Of a stretch of DNA of 32,720 bases, positions 15,274 to 22,477 are shown one piece after another. Source of the DNA: Terriglobales bacterium (lineage in GTDB: Bacteria; Acidobacteriota; Terriglobia; Terriglobales; Acidobacteriaceae). The translations under genes were made by a program, and so were the position numbers. A model generated the notes under the pieces. That model saw only the letters and a program-made list of their open reading frames with translations. It ran no database searches and was not told where the DNA came from. Every line of letters starts with the position of its first letter. The first letter of the stretch is position 1. The DNA lies in assembly GCA_016185365.1 (NCBI GenBank), contig JACPNP010000048.1:1-32720 (forward strand), given 5' to 3'.

Positions 15274-16179
15274 ATGGACCTGGACCAGCTCAATACGTTC
15301 CTGGAAGTGGCGCGCCACAACAGCTTCTCGCTGGCGGCGAAACGCTGTTTCCGCACCCAGCCGGCGATCTCAGCGCAGATCCGCGCGCTGGAGGAGGAGA
15401 TCGGGGCCCGGGTCTTCGACCGCAGCGGCGGCCGGGTGAGCCTGACGGCCGCGGGGAAAGTCTTCCGGGAGTGGGCGATGGAAGTGCTGGAAGGCCGGAA
15501 ACGAGTGATAGCGGCGCTGGCGGACATGGACCACGTGCCCCGGGGCGCGCTGGTGGTGGGCGCGAACGAGGGCACATGCCTGCACGTGCTGCCCGAGGTC
15601 TTTGCCGAGTTCAAACGCGATTATCCCGATGTGAGCGTGAGCGTGGCCCGGCAGGAGCGGGCCAAGATCCTGGACAGCGTGATCGAGAACACGGTGGATT
15701 TCGGCATCGTGTCGCTGCCGGTGTCCGACCGGCGATTGCGGGTGGTGAAGATCCACCAGGATGAGCTGGTGCTGATCGTGCCGCCGAAGCATCCGCTGGC
15801 GCGGAATGCGGGCCAGCCGGCGGCGCTGGAGGAGATCGCGTGCTATCCCCTGCTCTTCCCCAAAGCCGGGCAGACGCGGGATGCGCTGGAGGAACTGTTC
15901 GCCGAGCATGACCTGAAGCCGCAGATCTCCATGGAACTGGAGTCGAGCGAATTGCTGAAGCGGTTTGTGGCGGCGAACGTGGGCATCGGGTTCATCGCAC
16001 GGCTGAATGTGCTGCGCGAAGTGGGCGCGCGGGAGCTGGTGTCCGTGCCGCTGGAAGGCCGGCCCGTGCGCCGGGACCTGGCGCTGGTCTACCGCAAGGA
16101 CAAGGACCTGAGCCGGGCGGCGAAGGCGTTCATCGACATCGCCGTGATCCTGACCGCCCCGCCGGACGACTCGGTGTGA
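15274..16179 (+). CDS. LysR-family transcriptional regulator
   Basis: 301 residues, standard LTTR length. The N-terminal winged helix-turn-helix is clear: MDLDQLNTFLEVARHNSFSL outline, then AAKRCFRTQPAISAQIRALEEEIGARVFDRSGGRVSLTAAG. The ligand-binding domain follows from about residue 90 (VVGANEGTCLHVLPEVFAEF). Start 15274 is chosen because MDLDQLNTF is the usual LTTR beginning; an upstream GTG-rich extension is not family-like. It sits 106 nt before the pyruvoyl arginine decarboxylase gene on the same strand. LTTRs more often control divergent neighbours, and the divergent neighbour here is the secreted unknown at 14314-15126. Target and effector are unknown; no T-N11-A operator was identified with confidence. 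Confidence 0.93.
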   Translation: MDLDQLNTFLEVARHNSFSLAAKRCFRTQPAISAQIRALEEEIGARVFDRSGGRVSLTAAGKVFREWAMEVLEGRKRVIAALADMDHVPRGALVVGANEGTCLHVLPEVFAEFKRDYPDVSVSVARQERAKILDSVIENTVDFGIVSLPVSDRRLRVVKIHQDELVLIVPPKHPLARNAGQPAALEEIACYPLLFPKAGQTRDALEELFAEHDLKPQISMELESSELLKRFVAANVGIGFIARLNVLREVGARELVSVPLEGRPVRRDLALVYRKDKDLSRAAKAFIDIAVILTAPPDDSV

Positions 16180-16285
16180 CCAAGGTTTGAACAAATCCCC
16201 GAAATGTTCATACCGGCTTCACCGCACTGTGATATTTTGAGATTTCGCGTCTCATTCATTCCAACCGCATGCGGAGGACAAATCG

Positions 16286-16843
16286 TTGGGTCTGAACATG
16301 GTCCCAAAGAAACTTTTTCTGACCAAGGGCGTGGGCAAGCACAAGGAACGGCTCACGTCTTTTGAGTTGGCGCTGCGGGACGCGGGCATCGCCTCGCAGA
16401 ACCTGGTGCGTGTCTCCTCCATCTTCCCACCGCATTGCAAGCTGATCTCGCGCAAAGTAGGGCTTAAGTACCTGCACCCGGGAGAAGTCGTATTTGCGGT
16501 GGTGGCGGAGAATTCGAGCCGCGAGCCGCACCGGCTGGTGGCATCAAGCATCGGCGTGGCCATCCCGGCGGACCGCAGCACGTACGGCTACCTGAGCGAG
16601 CATCATTCCTTCGGCGAGACCGACAATCAGGCCGGCGATTACGCGGAAGAGCTGGCGGCGGAGATGCTGGCCACGACGCTCAACGTGGAGTTCGATCCGG
16701 ACAAGAGCTGGGACGAGAAAAAAGAGGTCTACAGGATGTCAAACAAGATCGTGCGCACCGCCAACATGACGCAAAGCGCGATCGGCGACCGCAAGGGACT
16801 GTGGACCACCACCATCGCGGCGGCCATCCTGATATTCGAATAA
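16286..16843 (+). CDS. pdaD: Pyruvoyl-dependent arginine decarboxylase
   Basis: Converts arginine to agmatine plus CO2. 185 residues. The family cleaves itself at a Ser-Ser bond to make the pyruvoyl cofactor; here this is Ser44-Ser45 in [11 protein letters not shown], giving chains of 44 and 141 residues. Other family features are [20 protein letters not shown] at the start, [12 protein letters not shown], the Glu-rich helix and the C-terminal [15 protein letters not shown]. Start TTG 16286 is chosen because GGAGGA ends 7 nt upstream; ATG 16298 is the alternative. PvlArgDC is best known from archaea and Chlamydia and is scattered in bacteria. The next two genes complete conversion of agmatine to putrescine. 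A palindromic repeat starts 7 nt after the stop. Confidence 0.94.
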   Translation: MGLNMVPKKLFLTKGVGKHKERLTSFELALRDAGIASQNLVRVSSIFPPHCKLISRKVGLKYLHPGEVVFAVVAENSSREPHRLVASSIGVAIPADRSTYGYLSEHHSFGETDNQAGDYAEELAAEMLATTLNVEFDPDKSWDEKKEVYRMSNKIVRTANMTQSAIGDRKGLWTTTIAAAILIFE

Positions 16844-17085
16844 CGTGACGTCGGCTGAAGCCGACTCATTCCAACGAACGGCACTTTACGGTGCGGCTGA
16901 AGCCGCACCCCTTCACCGGATTTGGAAGGCGGCAAACAGCATTGAGCCATGAGCAGTTAGTCATGAAGAATATCGTGACGTCGGCTGAAGCCGACTCATT
17001 CCAACGAACGGCACTTTACGGTGCGGCTGAGGCCGCACCCCTTCACCGGATTTGGAAGGCGGCAAACAGCATTGAGCCATGAGCA
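16844..17085. repeat. 112-bp direct duplication carrying two palindromes
   Basis: 16844-16955 and 16974-17085 are identical except for one base (A at 16901, G at 17031), with a period of 130. Each copy carries two hairpins: GTCGGCT/AGCCGAC (16850-16865) and GGTGCGGCT/AGCCGCACC (16890-16909). The single change converts a T-A pair to a T-G wobble, so the stem is still formed. The array fills the gap between pdaD and aguB. Confidence 0.92.
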
Positions 17086-17135
17086 TCGAGTGGCGAGCTT
17101 GCGTTAAGTAAAGGCAATAAAAGACCCATCAACTC

Positions 17136-18047
17136 ATGAGTGCGGAGAAATACAAGATCGGGCTGGTGCAGATGAAGTGCGGGCCGGAGCCGGAGCAGAA
17201 CCTGGCCCACGCCATCGCCATGATCCGCGAGGCCGCGGCCAAGGGCGCACAGCTGGTGTGCTTGCCCGAGCTGTTCCTTACGCAGTATTTCTGCCAGCGC
17301 GAAGACCACGCCCTGTTCGATCTGGCGGAGCCGATCCCCGGGCCCACGTCGCAGAGACTGGGTGAGGTGGCGAAGGAGCTGAAGGTCTCGCTGGTGGCGT
17401 CACTCTTCGAGAAACGCGCGCGGGGGCTGTATCACAACACGGCGGCGATGATCGACAGCGACGGGTCGCTGAAGGGCATCTACCGCAAGATGCACATCCC
17501 CGATGATCCGCTGTATTACGAAAAGTTTTACTTCGCACCGGGCGACATCGGCTTCAAATCCTGGGACTTGAACGTGGGGCGCGTGGGCACGCTGGTGTGC
17601 TGGGACCAGTGGTATCCGGAGGGGGCGCGGCTGACGGCACTGCAGGGCGCGGAGGTGTTGTTCTATCCGACGGCGATCGGGTGGCATCCGGCAGAGAAGG
17701 CGGAGTGGGGCGCGGCGCAACACGATGCGTGGCGCACGATCCAGCGCGCGCATGCCATCGCCAACGGCGTGTATGTGGCGGCGGTGAACCGCGTGGGCCA
17801 TGAGGACGGCAACGTGCGCGGCAACAGGGCGCCGGCCGGACAGGGGTTGGAGTTTTGGGGCGCATCTTTCCTGTGCGATCCGCTGGGGCGGGTGATCGCG
17901 GAGGGGCCGCACGACAAGGAAGAAGTGCTGATCGGCGAGATCGACCTGAAATTGCTGGAGGAGATCCGGCGGAACTGGCCGTTCCTGCGTGACCGTCGTA
18001 TCGACAGTTATGACGGGATCGGGGCGAGGTTCATCGACCAACATTGA
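17136..18047 (+). CDS. aguB: N-carbamoylputrescine amidase
   Basis: Hydrolyses N-carbamoylputrescine to putrescine, CO2 and ammonia. A 303-residue nitrilase-superfamily (carbon-nitrogen hydrolase) protein with the full Glu-Lys-Cys triad: Glu45 in LPELFLTQYFCQ, Lys118 in YRKMHIPDDP, and Cys155 in VCWDQWYPEGAR. The LFLTQYFCQ and MHIPDDPLYYEKFYF segments are characteristic of AguB rather than general amidases, and the agmatine deiminase gene next door agrees. The ATG at 17136 has only a weak AAGG upstream. Soluble and cytosolic. The agmatine deiminase gene begins about 100 nt later after a short repeat stretch. Confidence 0.95.
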   Translation: MSAEKYKIGLVQMKCGPEPEQNLAHAIAMIREAAAKGAQLVCLPELFLTQYFCQREDHALFDLAEPIPGPTSQRLGEVAKELKVSLVASLFEKRARGLYHNTAAMIDSDGSLKGIYRKMHIPDDPLYYEKFYFAPGDIGFKSWDLNVGRVGTLVCWDQWYPEGARLTALQGAEVLFYPTAIGWHPAEKAEWGAAQHDAWRTIQRAHAIANGVYVAAVNRVGHEDGNVRGNRAPAGQGLEFWGASFLCDPLGRVIAEGPHDKEEVLIGEIDLKLLEEIRRNWPFLRDRRIDSYDGIGARFIDQH

Positions 18048-18146
18048 AAATTTAGAATCGGGTAATCAGGTAATTTGAAAACAAGACCCCGGTCCTTCGA
18101 CTCGCGGCGCAAGATTCGTGCAGCTCGAGATGACAATTCCGCAAAA
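18048..18146. repeat. Repeat-derived spacer upstream of agmatine deiminase
   Basis: A GGGTAATCAGGTAATTTG stretch (about 18060-18078) is followed by a CCTTCGACTCG...CTCGAGATGACAA element, another variant of the CTTCG...ATGACA frame. GACAAT ends 9 nt before the ATG at 18147 and could serve as a weak -10. Confidence 0.6.
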
Positions 18147-19235
18147 ATGAGCAGATCAATGGAAGCCTTGCCGCGTGAACTCGGCTTTGTGATGCCGGGC
18201 GAGTGGGAACCCCATGCGGCCACGTGGATCGCATGGCCGCATAATCCCACCGACTGGCCGGGGAAGTTCCCGCCCATCCCCTGGGTGTATGCGGACATCG
18301 TGCGGCACCTGGCGCTGGCCGAGCGCGTGCACATCCTGGTGAATGACGCCGCCCATCGCGCGAAGGCGCAAAAAGTCTTGAACGCGGCCATGGTGGAGTC
18401 CAGAAACATTGACTTTCATCTGTGGCCGACGGACCGGGTGTGGACACGCGATTCGGGCGCGACGTTTGTGCGCAATGCCGAGGGCAAAGTCGGAGCAATC
18501 GACTGGAAGTTCAATGCCTGGGCGAAGTATCCGGATTGGAAGAGGGATGACAAGATCGCGGGCAAGATGGCGTCGAGCGAAGGCGTGCCGTGCCGGCAAC
18601 CCGTGACCGAAGTCGGCGGCAAAAGCGTGCGCGTGGTGCTGGAAGGCGGAAGCATCGATGCCAACGGGAAAGGCACCCTGCTGACCACGCGCGAGTGTCT
18701 GCTGAGCGAATTGCAACAGCGGAATCCCGGGGTGAGTAAAACGCAGTATGAAAAGGTCTTTGCCGACTATCTCGGGATCAAGAAGGTGATCTGGCTGAAT
18801 CGAGGAACGGCGGGGGACGATACCCACGGGCACGTGGACGATATCTCGCGATTCGTGGCGGCAAACACGGTCTTGACCGCGGTGGAGCCGAACCGCCTGG
18901 ACGAGAACCACGAGCCGCTGCAGGAGAACCTGGAAATCCTGCGGACGGCCACCGATCAAGATGGAAACCGTCTGAAGGTCATGACGCTTCCGATGCCCGC
19001 TCCGTTCGTGTTCCAGGGGCAGCGTCTGCCAGCCAGTTATGCGAATTTCTACATCGCCAACGGCCTGGTGCTGGCGCCGACGTTCAACGACCCGAACGAT
19101 CGCGTGGCGTTGCATACGCTGGCGGAGTGCTTTCCGGAGCGCAAGATCGTGGGTATCCACTGCGGCGATCTTATCTGGGGGCTGGGCGCGATCCATTGCA
19201 TGACGCAGCAGCAGCCAGCTGCCAGCGGCCAGTAG
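18147..19235 (+). CDS. aguA: Agmatine deiminase
   Basis: Converts agmatine to N-carbamoylputrescine and ammonia. 362 residues from ATG 18147, the usual length. Visible are the N-terminal MPGEWEPHAATWIAWPHN, the substrate motif TDRVWTRDSGATFV, EGGSIDANGKGTLLTT, the catalytic GDDTHGHVDDISRF segment and the C-terminal catalytic Cys351 in GAIHCMTQQQP. It belongs to the peptidyl-arginine-deiminase superfamily and works with AguB. The frame is open to 18075, but the extra 24 codons are made of a dispersed repeat; ATG 18159 is another option. The last residues (AASGQ) and stop come from a GCCAGC/CAGTAG low-complexity repeat that runs on past the gene. Confidence 0.95.
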   Translation: MSRSMEALPRELGFVMPGEWEPHAATWIAWPHNPTDWPGKFPPIPWVYADIVRHLALAERVHILVNDAAHRAKAQKVLNAAMVESRNIDFHLWPTDRVWTRDSGATFVRNAEGKVGAIDWKFNAWAKYPDWKRDDKIAGKMASSEGVPCRQPVTEVGGKSVRVVLEGGSIDANGKGTLLTTRECLLSELQQRNPGVSKTQYEKVFADYLGIKKVIWLNRGTAGDDTHGHVDDISRFVAANTVLTAVEPNRLDENHEPLQENLEILRTATDQDGNRLKVMTLPMPAPFVFQGQRLPASYANFYIANGLVLAPTFNDPNDRVALHTLAECFPERKIVGIHCGDLIWGLGAIHCMTQQQPAASGQ

Positions 19236-19257
19236 CCAGCTTCCAGAAACGGTACCG

Positions 19258-19263
19258 TATACT
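19258..19263 (+). promoter_or_regulatory. -10 box immediately before lysA (leaderless-type promoter)
   Basis: TATACT ends 9 nt before the lysA ATG at 19273. No Shine-Dalgarno lies between, and no good -35 is visible. The spacing is almost the same as before glmU. Confidence 0.45.
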
Positions 19264-19272
19264 GGCTGGCGA

Positions 19273-20550
19273 ATGAGTCTCGCCACCAGGCCGCCGGCAT
19301 TCACCTATCTTCGAAGCAAGTTGCACGCGGAAAAAGTGCCGATGAGCCGGCTGGCGGAGAGGTTCTCCACCCCCCTTTACGTTTATTCCGCGACGGCCAT
19401 CCGGCGCCGATTTCAAGCTTTTGACAAGGCATTCGCGCCGCTGCCGCATACGATCTGTTACTCCGTCAAGGCAAGCTCCAACCTCAGCCTGCTGGCGATG
19501 CTGGGCGAGATGGGCGCGGGGTTCGACGTCGTTTCCGGCGGCGAATTGGAGCGGGTGATGTTCGCCGTCCCCATGATGGCCCACCGGGTGGTTTTTTCCG
19601 GCGTGGGCAAGACGGCGGCGGAGATGGACCTGGCGCTGAACGCCAACATCTTCCTGTTCAACGTGGAGAGCGAGAGCGAGCTGGAGCTCCTTTCGGAGCG
19701 GGCGGCAAAGCTGGGCCAGCGGGCGCGGGTGGCGCTGCGGGTGAATCCGGATGTGCCGGCGGAGACGCATCCTTATATCTCCACCGGACTGCGCGAGCAC
19801 AAGTTCGGGATCCCCATCGAAGAGGCGGCAGCGCTGTACCGGAAAGCGGCAAGCTATGCGTCGCTGGATCCCGCGGGTGTGAGCGTGCACATCGGGTCAC
19901 AGATCATGGAGATGGAGCCGTTCGCGGCGGCGATGCAACGCGTCACCGGATTAGTGAACGAGTTACGCGCCGCAGGGCATAACATCTGGTGTGTGGATGC
20001 AGGCGGAGGACTGGGCATCCGCTATGAAGGCGGACCGGATAAAGACTTTCAAGCCGACGTCAAGGGCTACGCGGCCGCGATCCTTCCCGCGCTGGGGCCA
20101 CTGGGGGCGCACTTGCTGCTGGAGCCGGGGCGGTCGATCGTGGGCGCGGCGGGCGCCTTGTTGACCCGGGTGTTGTACAAGAAGACGAACGGGGGGAAGC
20201 GATTCGTGATCGTGGATGCGGCGATGAATGACCTGATACGGCCGTCGCTATATAAGGCATTCCATCAGATCGTGCCGGTGGCCCCAAGGCCGGGGCCGGA
20301 GGAAGTGGTGGACATCGTAGGCCCGGTGTGCGAGACCGGCGACTTCTTCGCGCGCGACCGCAGCCTGCCCCGTCTGGAAGAGGGCGACCTAGTCGCGATC
20401 CTGGATGCGGGGGCCTACGGCATGTCACTTGCGTCCAACTACAATTCCCGCCCCCGAGCTGCCGAGGTATTCGTCGAAGGGCGGAAAGCGAAAGTCGTCC
20501 GGCTCCGGGAAACATCACGGGACCAGGTGCAGCACGAACTCGACCTCTAG
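19273..20550 (+). CDS. lysA: Diaminopimelate decarboxylase
   Basis: Decarboxylates meso-diaminopimelate to lysine, the last step of lysine synthesis. The 425-residue length is normal for this PLP fold-type III enzyme. The PLP lysine is Lys66 in CYSVKASSN; other motifs are GFDVVSGGELERV, LRVNPDV, HKFGIP, SVHIGSQI, VDAGGGLGI, LEPGRSIVG, VCETGDFF and DAGAYGMSLASNYNSRPRAAE. Related carboxynorspermidine decarboxylases are shorter and lack several of these, so lysA is preferred even though the neighbours make polyamines. No Shine-Dalgarno is seen; the -10 box 9 nt upstream suggests its own near-leaderless promoter. A 152-residue unknown follows after 12 nt. Confidence 0.95.
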   Translation: MSLATRPPAFTYLRSKLHAEKVPMSRLAERFSTPLYVYSATAIRRRFQAFDKAFAPLPHTICYSVKASSNLSLLAMLGEMGAGFDVVSGGELERVMFAVPMMAHRVVFSGVGKTAAEMDLALNANIFLFNVESESELELLSERAAKLGQRARVALRVNPDVPAETHPYISTGLREHKFGIPIEEAAALYRKAASYASLDPAGVSVHIGSQIMEMEPFAAAMQRVTGLVNELRAAGHNIWCVDAGGGLGIRYEGGPDKDFQADVKGYAAAILPALGPLGAHLLLEPGRSIVGAAGALLTRVLYKKTNGGKRFVIVDAAMNDLIRPSLYKAFHQIVPVAPRPGPEEVVDIVGPVCETGDFFARDRSLPRLEEGDLVAILDAGAYGMSLASNYNSRPRAAEVFVEGRKAKVVRLRETSRDQVQHELDL

Positions 20551-20562
20551 GACTTACGACCT

Positions 20563-21021
20563 ATGCTTGATCTAAAACATTACGCTTACCAGATCCTGGA
20601 ATTGGCGAAGGAGAATCTGGAGCGCGACAAGGCGCTTCTGCCGGTAGCGTTCCTGATCGTGGAGGAACAAGGGTTCGTGGTCCCGATCCAATTCGCCAGT
20701 GAAGAAGAGAAGATCGCCGCGTATACGGACCTGGTGAAAGAGGCCAGGCGCCTGGAAGCGGACGCGATCATCACGGTGAATGATGCGCACATGGGCAAGG
20801 TGGAAGACCCGGAGTCCGCGTACTGGGGCAAGCTGGCCGCGGAGGGCGCGCCGGAGTGCATCGTGATCGCGGTCTCCGGGCCGGCGATCCCGACCTGGTT
20901 GATCCGCGTGCCTTACACACGCGAGGGCGAGACGATCATGTTCAAGGATGCGCTGGAGGAGCAGCCGGTAGAGTTTGGGATGTTGCCGGGGTGGGCCAGC
21001 AGCGGAAAAGCCGCGAACTGA
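20563..21021 (+). CDS. Unrecognised conserved-looking protein downstream of lysA
   Basis: A 152-residue soluble protein without signal peptide or membrane helix. It starts with an amphipathic helix (LKHYAYQILELAKENLERDK), then PVAFLIVEEQGFVVPIQF, a second helix with Glu/Lys pairs, ADAIITVNDAHMG, and a C-terminal part with IVIAVSGPAIPTWLIRVPYTREG. Alternating strands and helices suggest a small alpha/beta fold. I do not recognise a family. It lies 12 nt after lysA in the same direction and is probably cotranscribed with it. Codon usage and amino acid make-up look normal, so it is likely a real gene. A GGGGCT-GA-AGCCCC hairpin begins 4 nt after its stop. Confidence 0.8.
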   Translation: MLDLKHYAYQILELAKENLERDKALLPVAFLIVEEQGFVVPIQFASEEEKIAAYTDLVKEARRLEADAIITVNDAHMGKVEDPESAYWGKLAAEGAPECIVIAVSGPAIPTWLIRVPYTREGETIMFKDALEEQPVEFGMLPGWASSGKAAN

Positions 21022-21602
21022 ACTGCCGGGGCTGAAGCCCCTGGCAATCGAGGAATTGAGAAATCGGGTAATCGAGTAATTTGAAGGCCAAACTTAGACC
21101 CGTGCGATCCGAGTTAGAGTCAACCAAGGAATGCAGAAAACCGTTGTGGAATCGGGAGATGGGGGAATTGCGGGATTGAAAACACGAAGCCCGATGATGA
21201 AGCGTGCTCGGCAAGAAAGCGTTCGTTCCGCTCGCACTGCGCGTTCATCCGGGGCTGAAGCCCTGGTTTTTTAGTCGGGAACGCACGGCTAAAGCCGTGC
21301 TCTTTTTCGGTACGTCCGCTGACAGGAACATCCCGTAAGACAAGGCCATGTGAACGCGATGGTTGGGCTGAAGTGAAAGTTGGCGGGGGCTGAAGCCCTG
21401 ATCGTTCCTTAATTCTTTGCGCGGCCCTGAAGGGCCGCTCTCCCGCCGAAAACCCAAATCCTTTCCAGCGCGCGGCAATCCAGTAGGAGAAGCTAAGTGG
21501 CTCGCCAGTTGACTGGCGGGCAAGATGCCCGCGCTACAGCCGGCGAGGACCCATTCGACTTCGCTCAGGGCAGGCGCGGGCGCTACAAAAGCAGCTGCGC
21601 CT
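21022..21602. repeat. Intergenic palindromic repeats between convergent genes
   Basis: No gene. Hairpins of the GGCT-GA-AGCC type occur at 21025-21045, 21249-21266 (then TTTTTT), 21283-21300 (arms GCACGGCT/AGCCGTGC, then TCTTTTTC) and about 21384-21398. At 21421-21438 there is a core-switched variant, GCGGCCCT-GA-AGGGCCGC. GTAATCGAGTAATTTG lies near 21066. A GCGGGCAAGATGCCCGC palindrome with its CCATTCGACTTCGCTCAGGG tail fills about 21508-21595. The block separates the lysA unit from nadK, which is read toward it, so the hairpins may end both transcripts. Confidence 0.85.
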
Positions 21603-22028
21603 TCAACGTTCGCCCCATTTGAGCTTGGTGCGAAGAACATCAAAAAACGTGCGGCCGGGAAAGCGCAAGAGCCGGACCCGGTGGGTGTCCTTGCGGCAGA
21701 CGACTTCATCGCCTTCGACCACATTCATGCCGACCTGGCCGTCTATGGTGAGAAAGACCTCGTCCGACGTGGTGCGGACGCTGAGCTTGATCTCCGCGGT
21801 ATCGCGCACCACCAGCGGACGATTGGTGAGCGCGTGGGGGGAGATGGGGGTGATGAGGAACGCCTCCACGGTCGGCTCGAGGACGGGGCCGCCCGCGGCC
21901 AGAGAATAGGCGGTGGAGCCGGTGGGCGTGGCCACGATGACGCCATCGGCCTTGTATCCGGCCACGAACTCGCCGTTCACACTCACGTCCACTTCCGTCA
22001 TGCGGGCGATGGCGGCCTTGGTGATCAC
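21603..22028 (-). CDS. nadK: NAD kinase, C-terminal part (frameshifted)
   Basis: 141 codons from a GTG at 22028. It carries the second half of NAD kinase: ITKAAIARM, SVNGEFVAGYKADGVIVATPTGSTAYSLAAGGP (the NAD-binding segment, in outline), PISPHALTNRPLVV and the C-terminal FDVLRTKLKWGER. In an intact gene this would be joined to the upstream reading by REFTALNDAVITKAA, and those residues (LYREFTALNDA) are present in this frame just upstream of 22028. The break from the N-terminal part therefore looks like loss of one base near 22055-22062. It is unlikely to be translated on its own. Confidence 0.85.
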   Translation of the reverse strand: MITKAAIARMTEVDVSVNGEFVAGYKADGVIVATPTGSTAYSLAAGGPVLEPTVEAFLITPISPHALTNRPLVVRDTAEIKLSVRTTSDEVFLTIDGQVGMNVVEGDEVVCRKDTHRVRLLRFPGRTFFDVLRTKLKWGER

Positions 22029-22036
22029 GGCGTCAT

Positions 22037-22471
22037 TCAGCGCGGTGAACTCCCGATACAGGCGCCGCGACGCAGCACGCGACAGTGCAGCAAGGCGCGA
22101 GCGTCACTGGTCGCCTGATTTTTTTCCACTGCTTCCAATGCCTTGTAAAGTTCGTCAAGCCGGACCTCAGTCAGGAAGCCCAGTGCGCCCAGGTTGACCG
22201 CGAGGATGGGAATCTCTTCCTTGACCACGGAACGGGCGGCCGCCAGAAGGGTGCCGTCGCCGCCGAGGACGATGAGGAAGTCCGGCTTGCGCGAGGGGAT
22301 CTGCGTGCGCGGCACCACGGGGAGATCCGGGTGCAAGGTCGCGGTCTCCGGGTCGCCAAGCACGGTATGACCCCGGGCGGTGAGCCAGAAGACAAGTTCG
22401 GGCACGAGCTTTTTCAGCTCAGGCTTGGAAGGTTTGGAAACAATGACGATGGTCTTGCCGGGATCGATCAT
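22037..22471 (-). CDS. nadK: NAD kinase, N-terminal part (frameshifted)
   Basis: NAD kinase phosphorylates NAD to NADP and is normally essential. This 144-codon reading holds the N-terminal domain: TIVIVSKPSKPELKKLVPEL, the phosphate-binding GGDGTLLAAAR (70-80) and ILAVNLGALGFLTEV. It runs normally to LLHCRVLRRGA, then reads out of frame (CIGSSPR) to a stop. Inserting one base near 22058 would restore ...VLRRGALYREFTALNDAVITKAA... and a full-length protein of about 289 residues ending at 21603. It is the last gene of the tlyA - secreted unknown - nadK operon, 6 nt after the preceding stop. tlyA with nadK is a common bacterial neighbourhood. A sequencing or assembly error is the simplest explanation. 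Confidence 0.88.
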   Translation of the reverse strand: MIDPGKTIVIVSKPSKPELKKLVPELVFWLTARGHTVLGDPETATLHPDLPVVPRTQIPSRKPDFLIVLGGDGTLLAAARSVVKEEIPILAVNLGALGFLTEVRLDELYKALEAVEKNQATSDARALLHCRVLRRGACIGSSPR

Positions 22472-22477
22472 TCGGGT

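Noticed and set aside
22037-22090. Programmed frameshift in nadK
   Set aside because: No slippery heptamer or supporting structure was seen at the shift; a one-base error or mutation explains it more simply.
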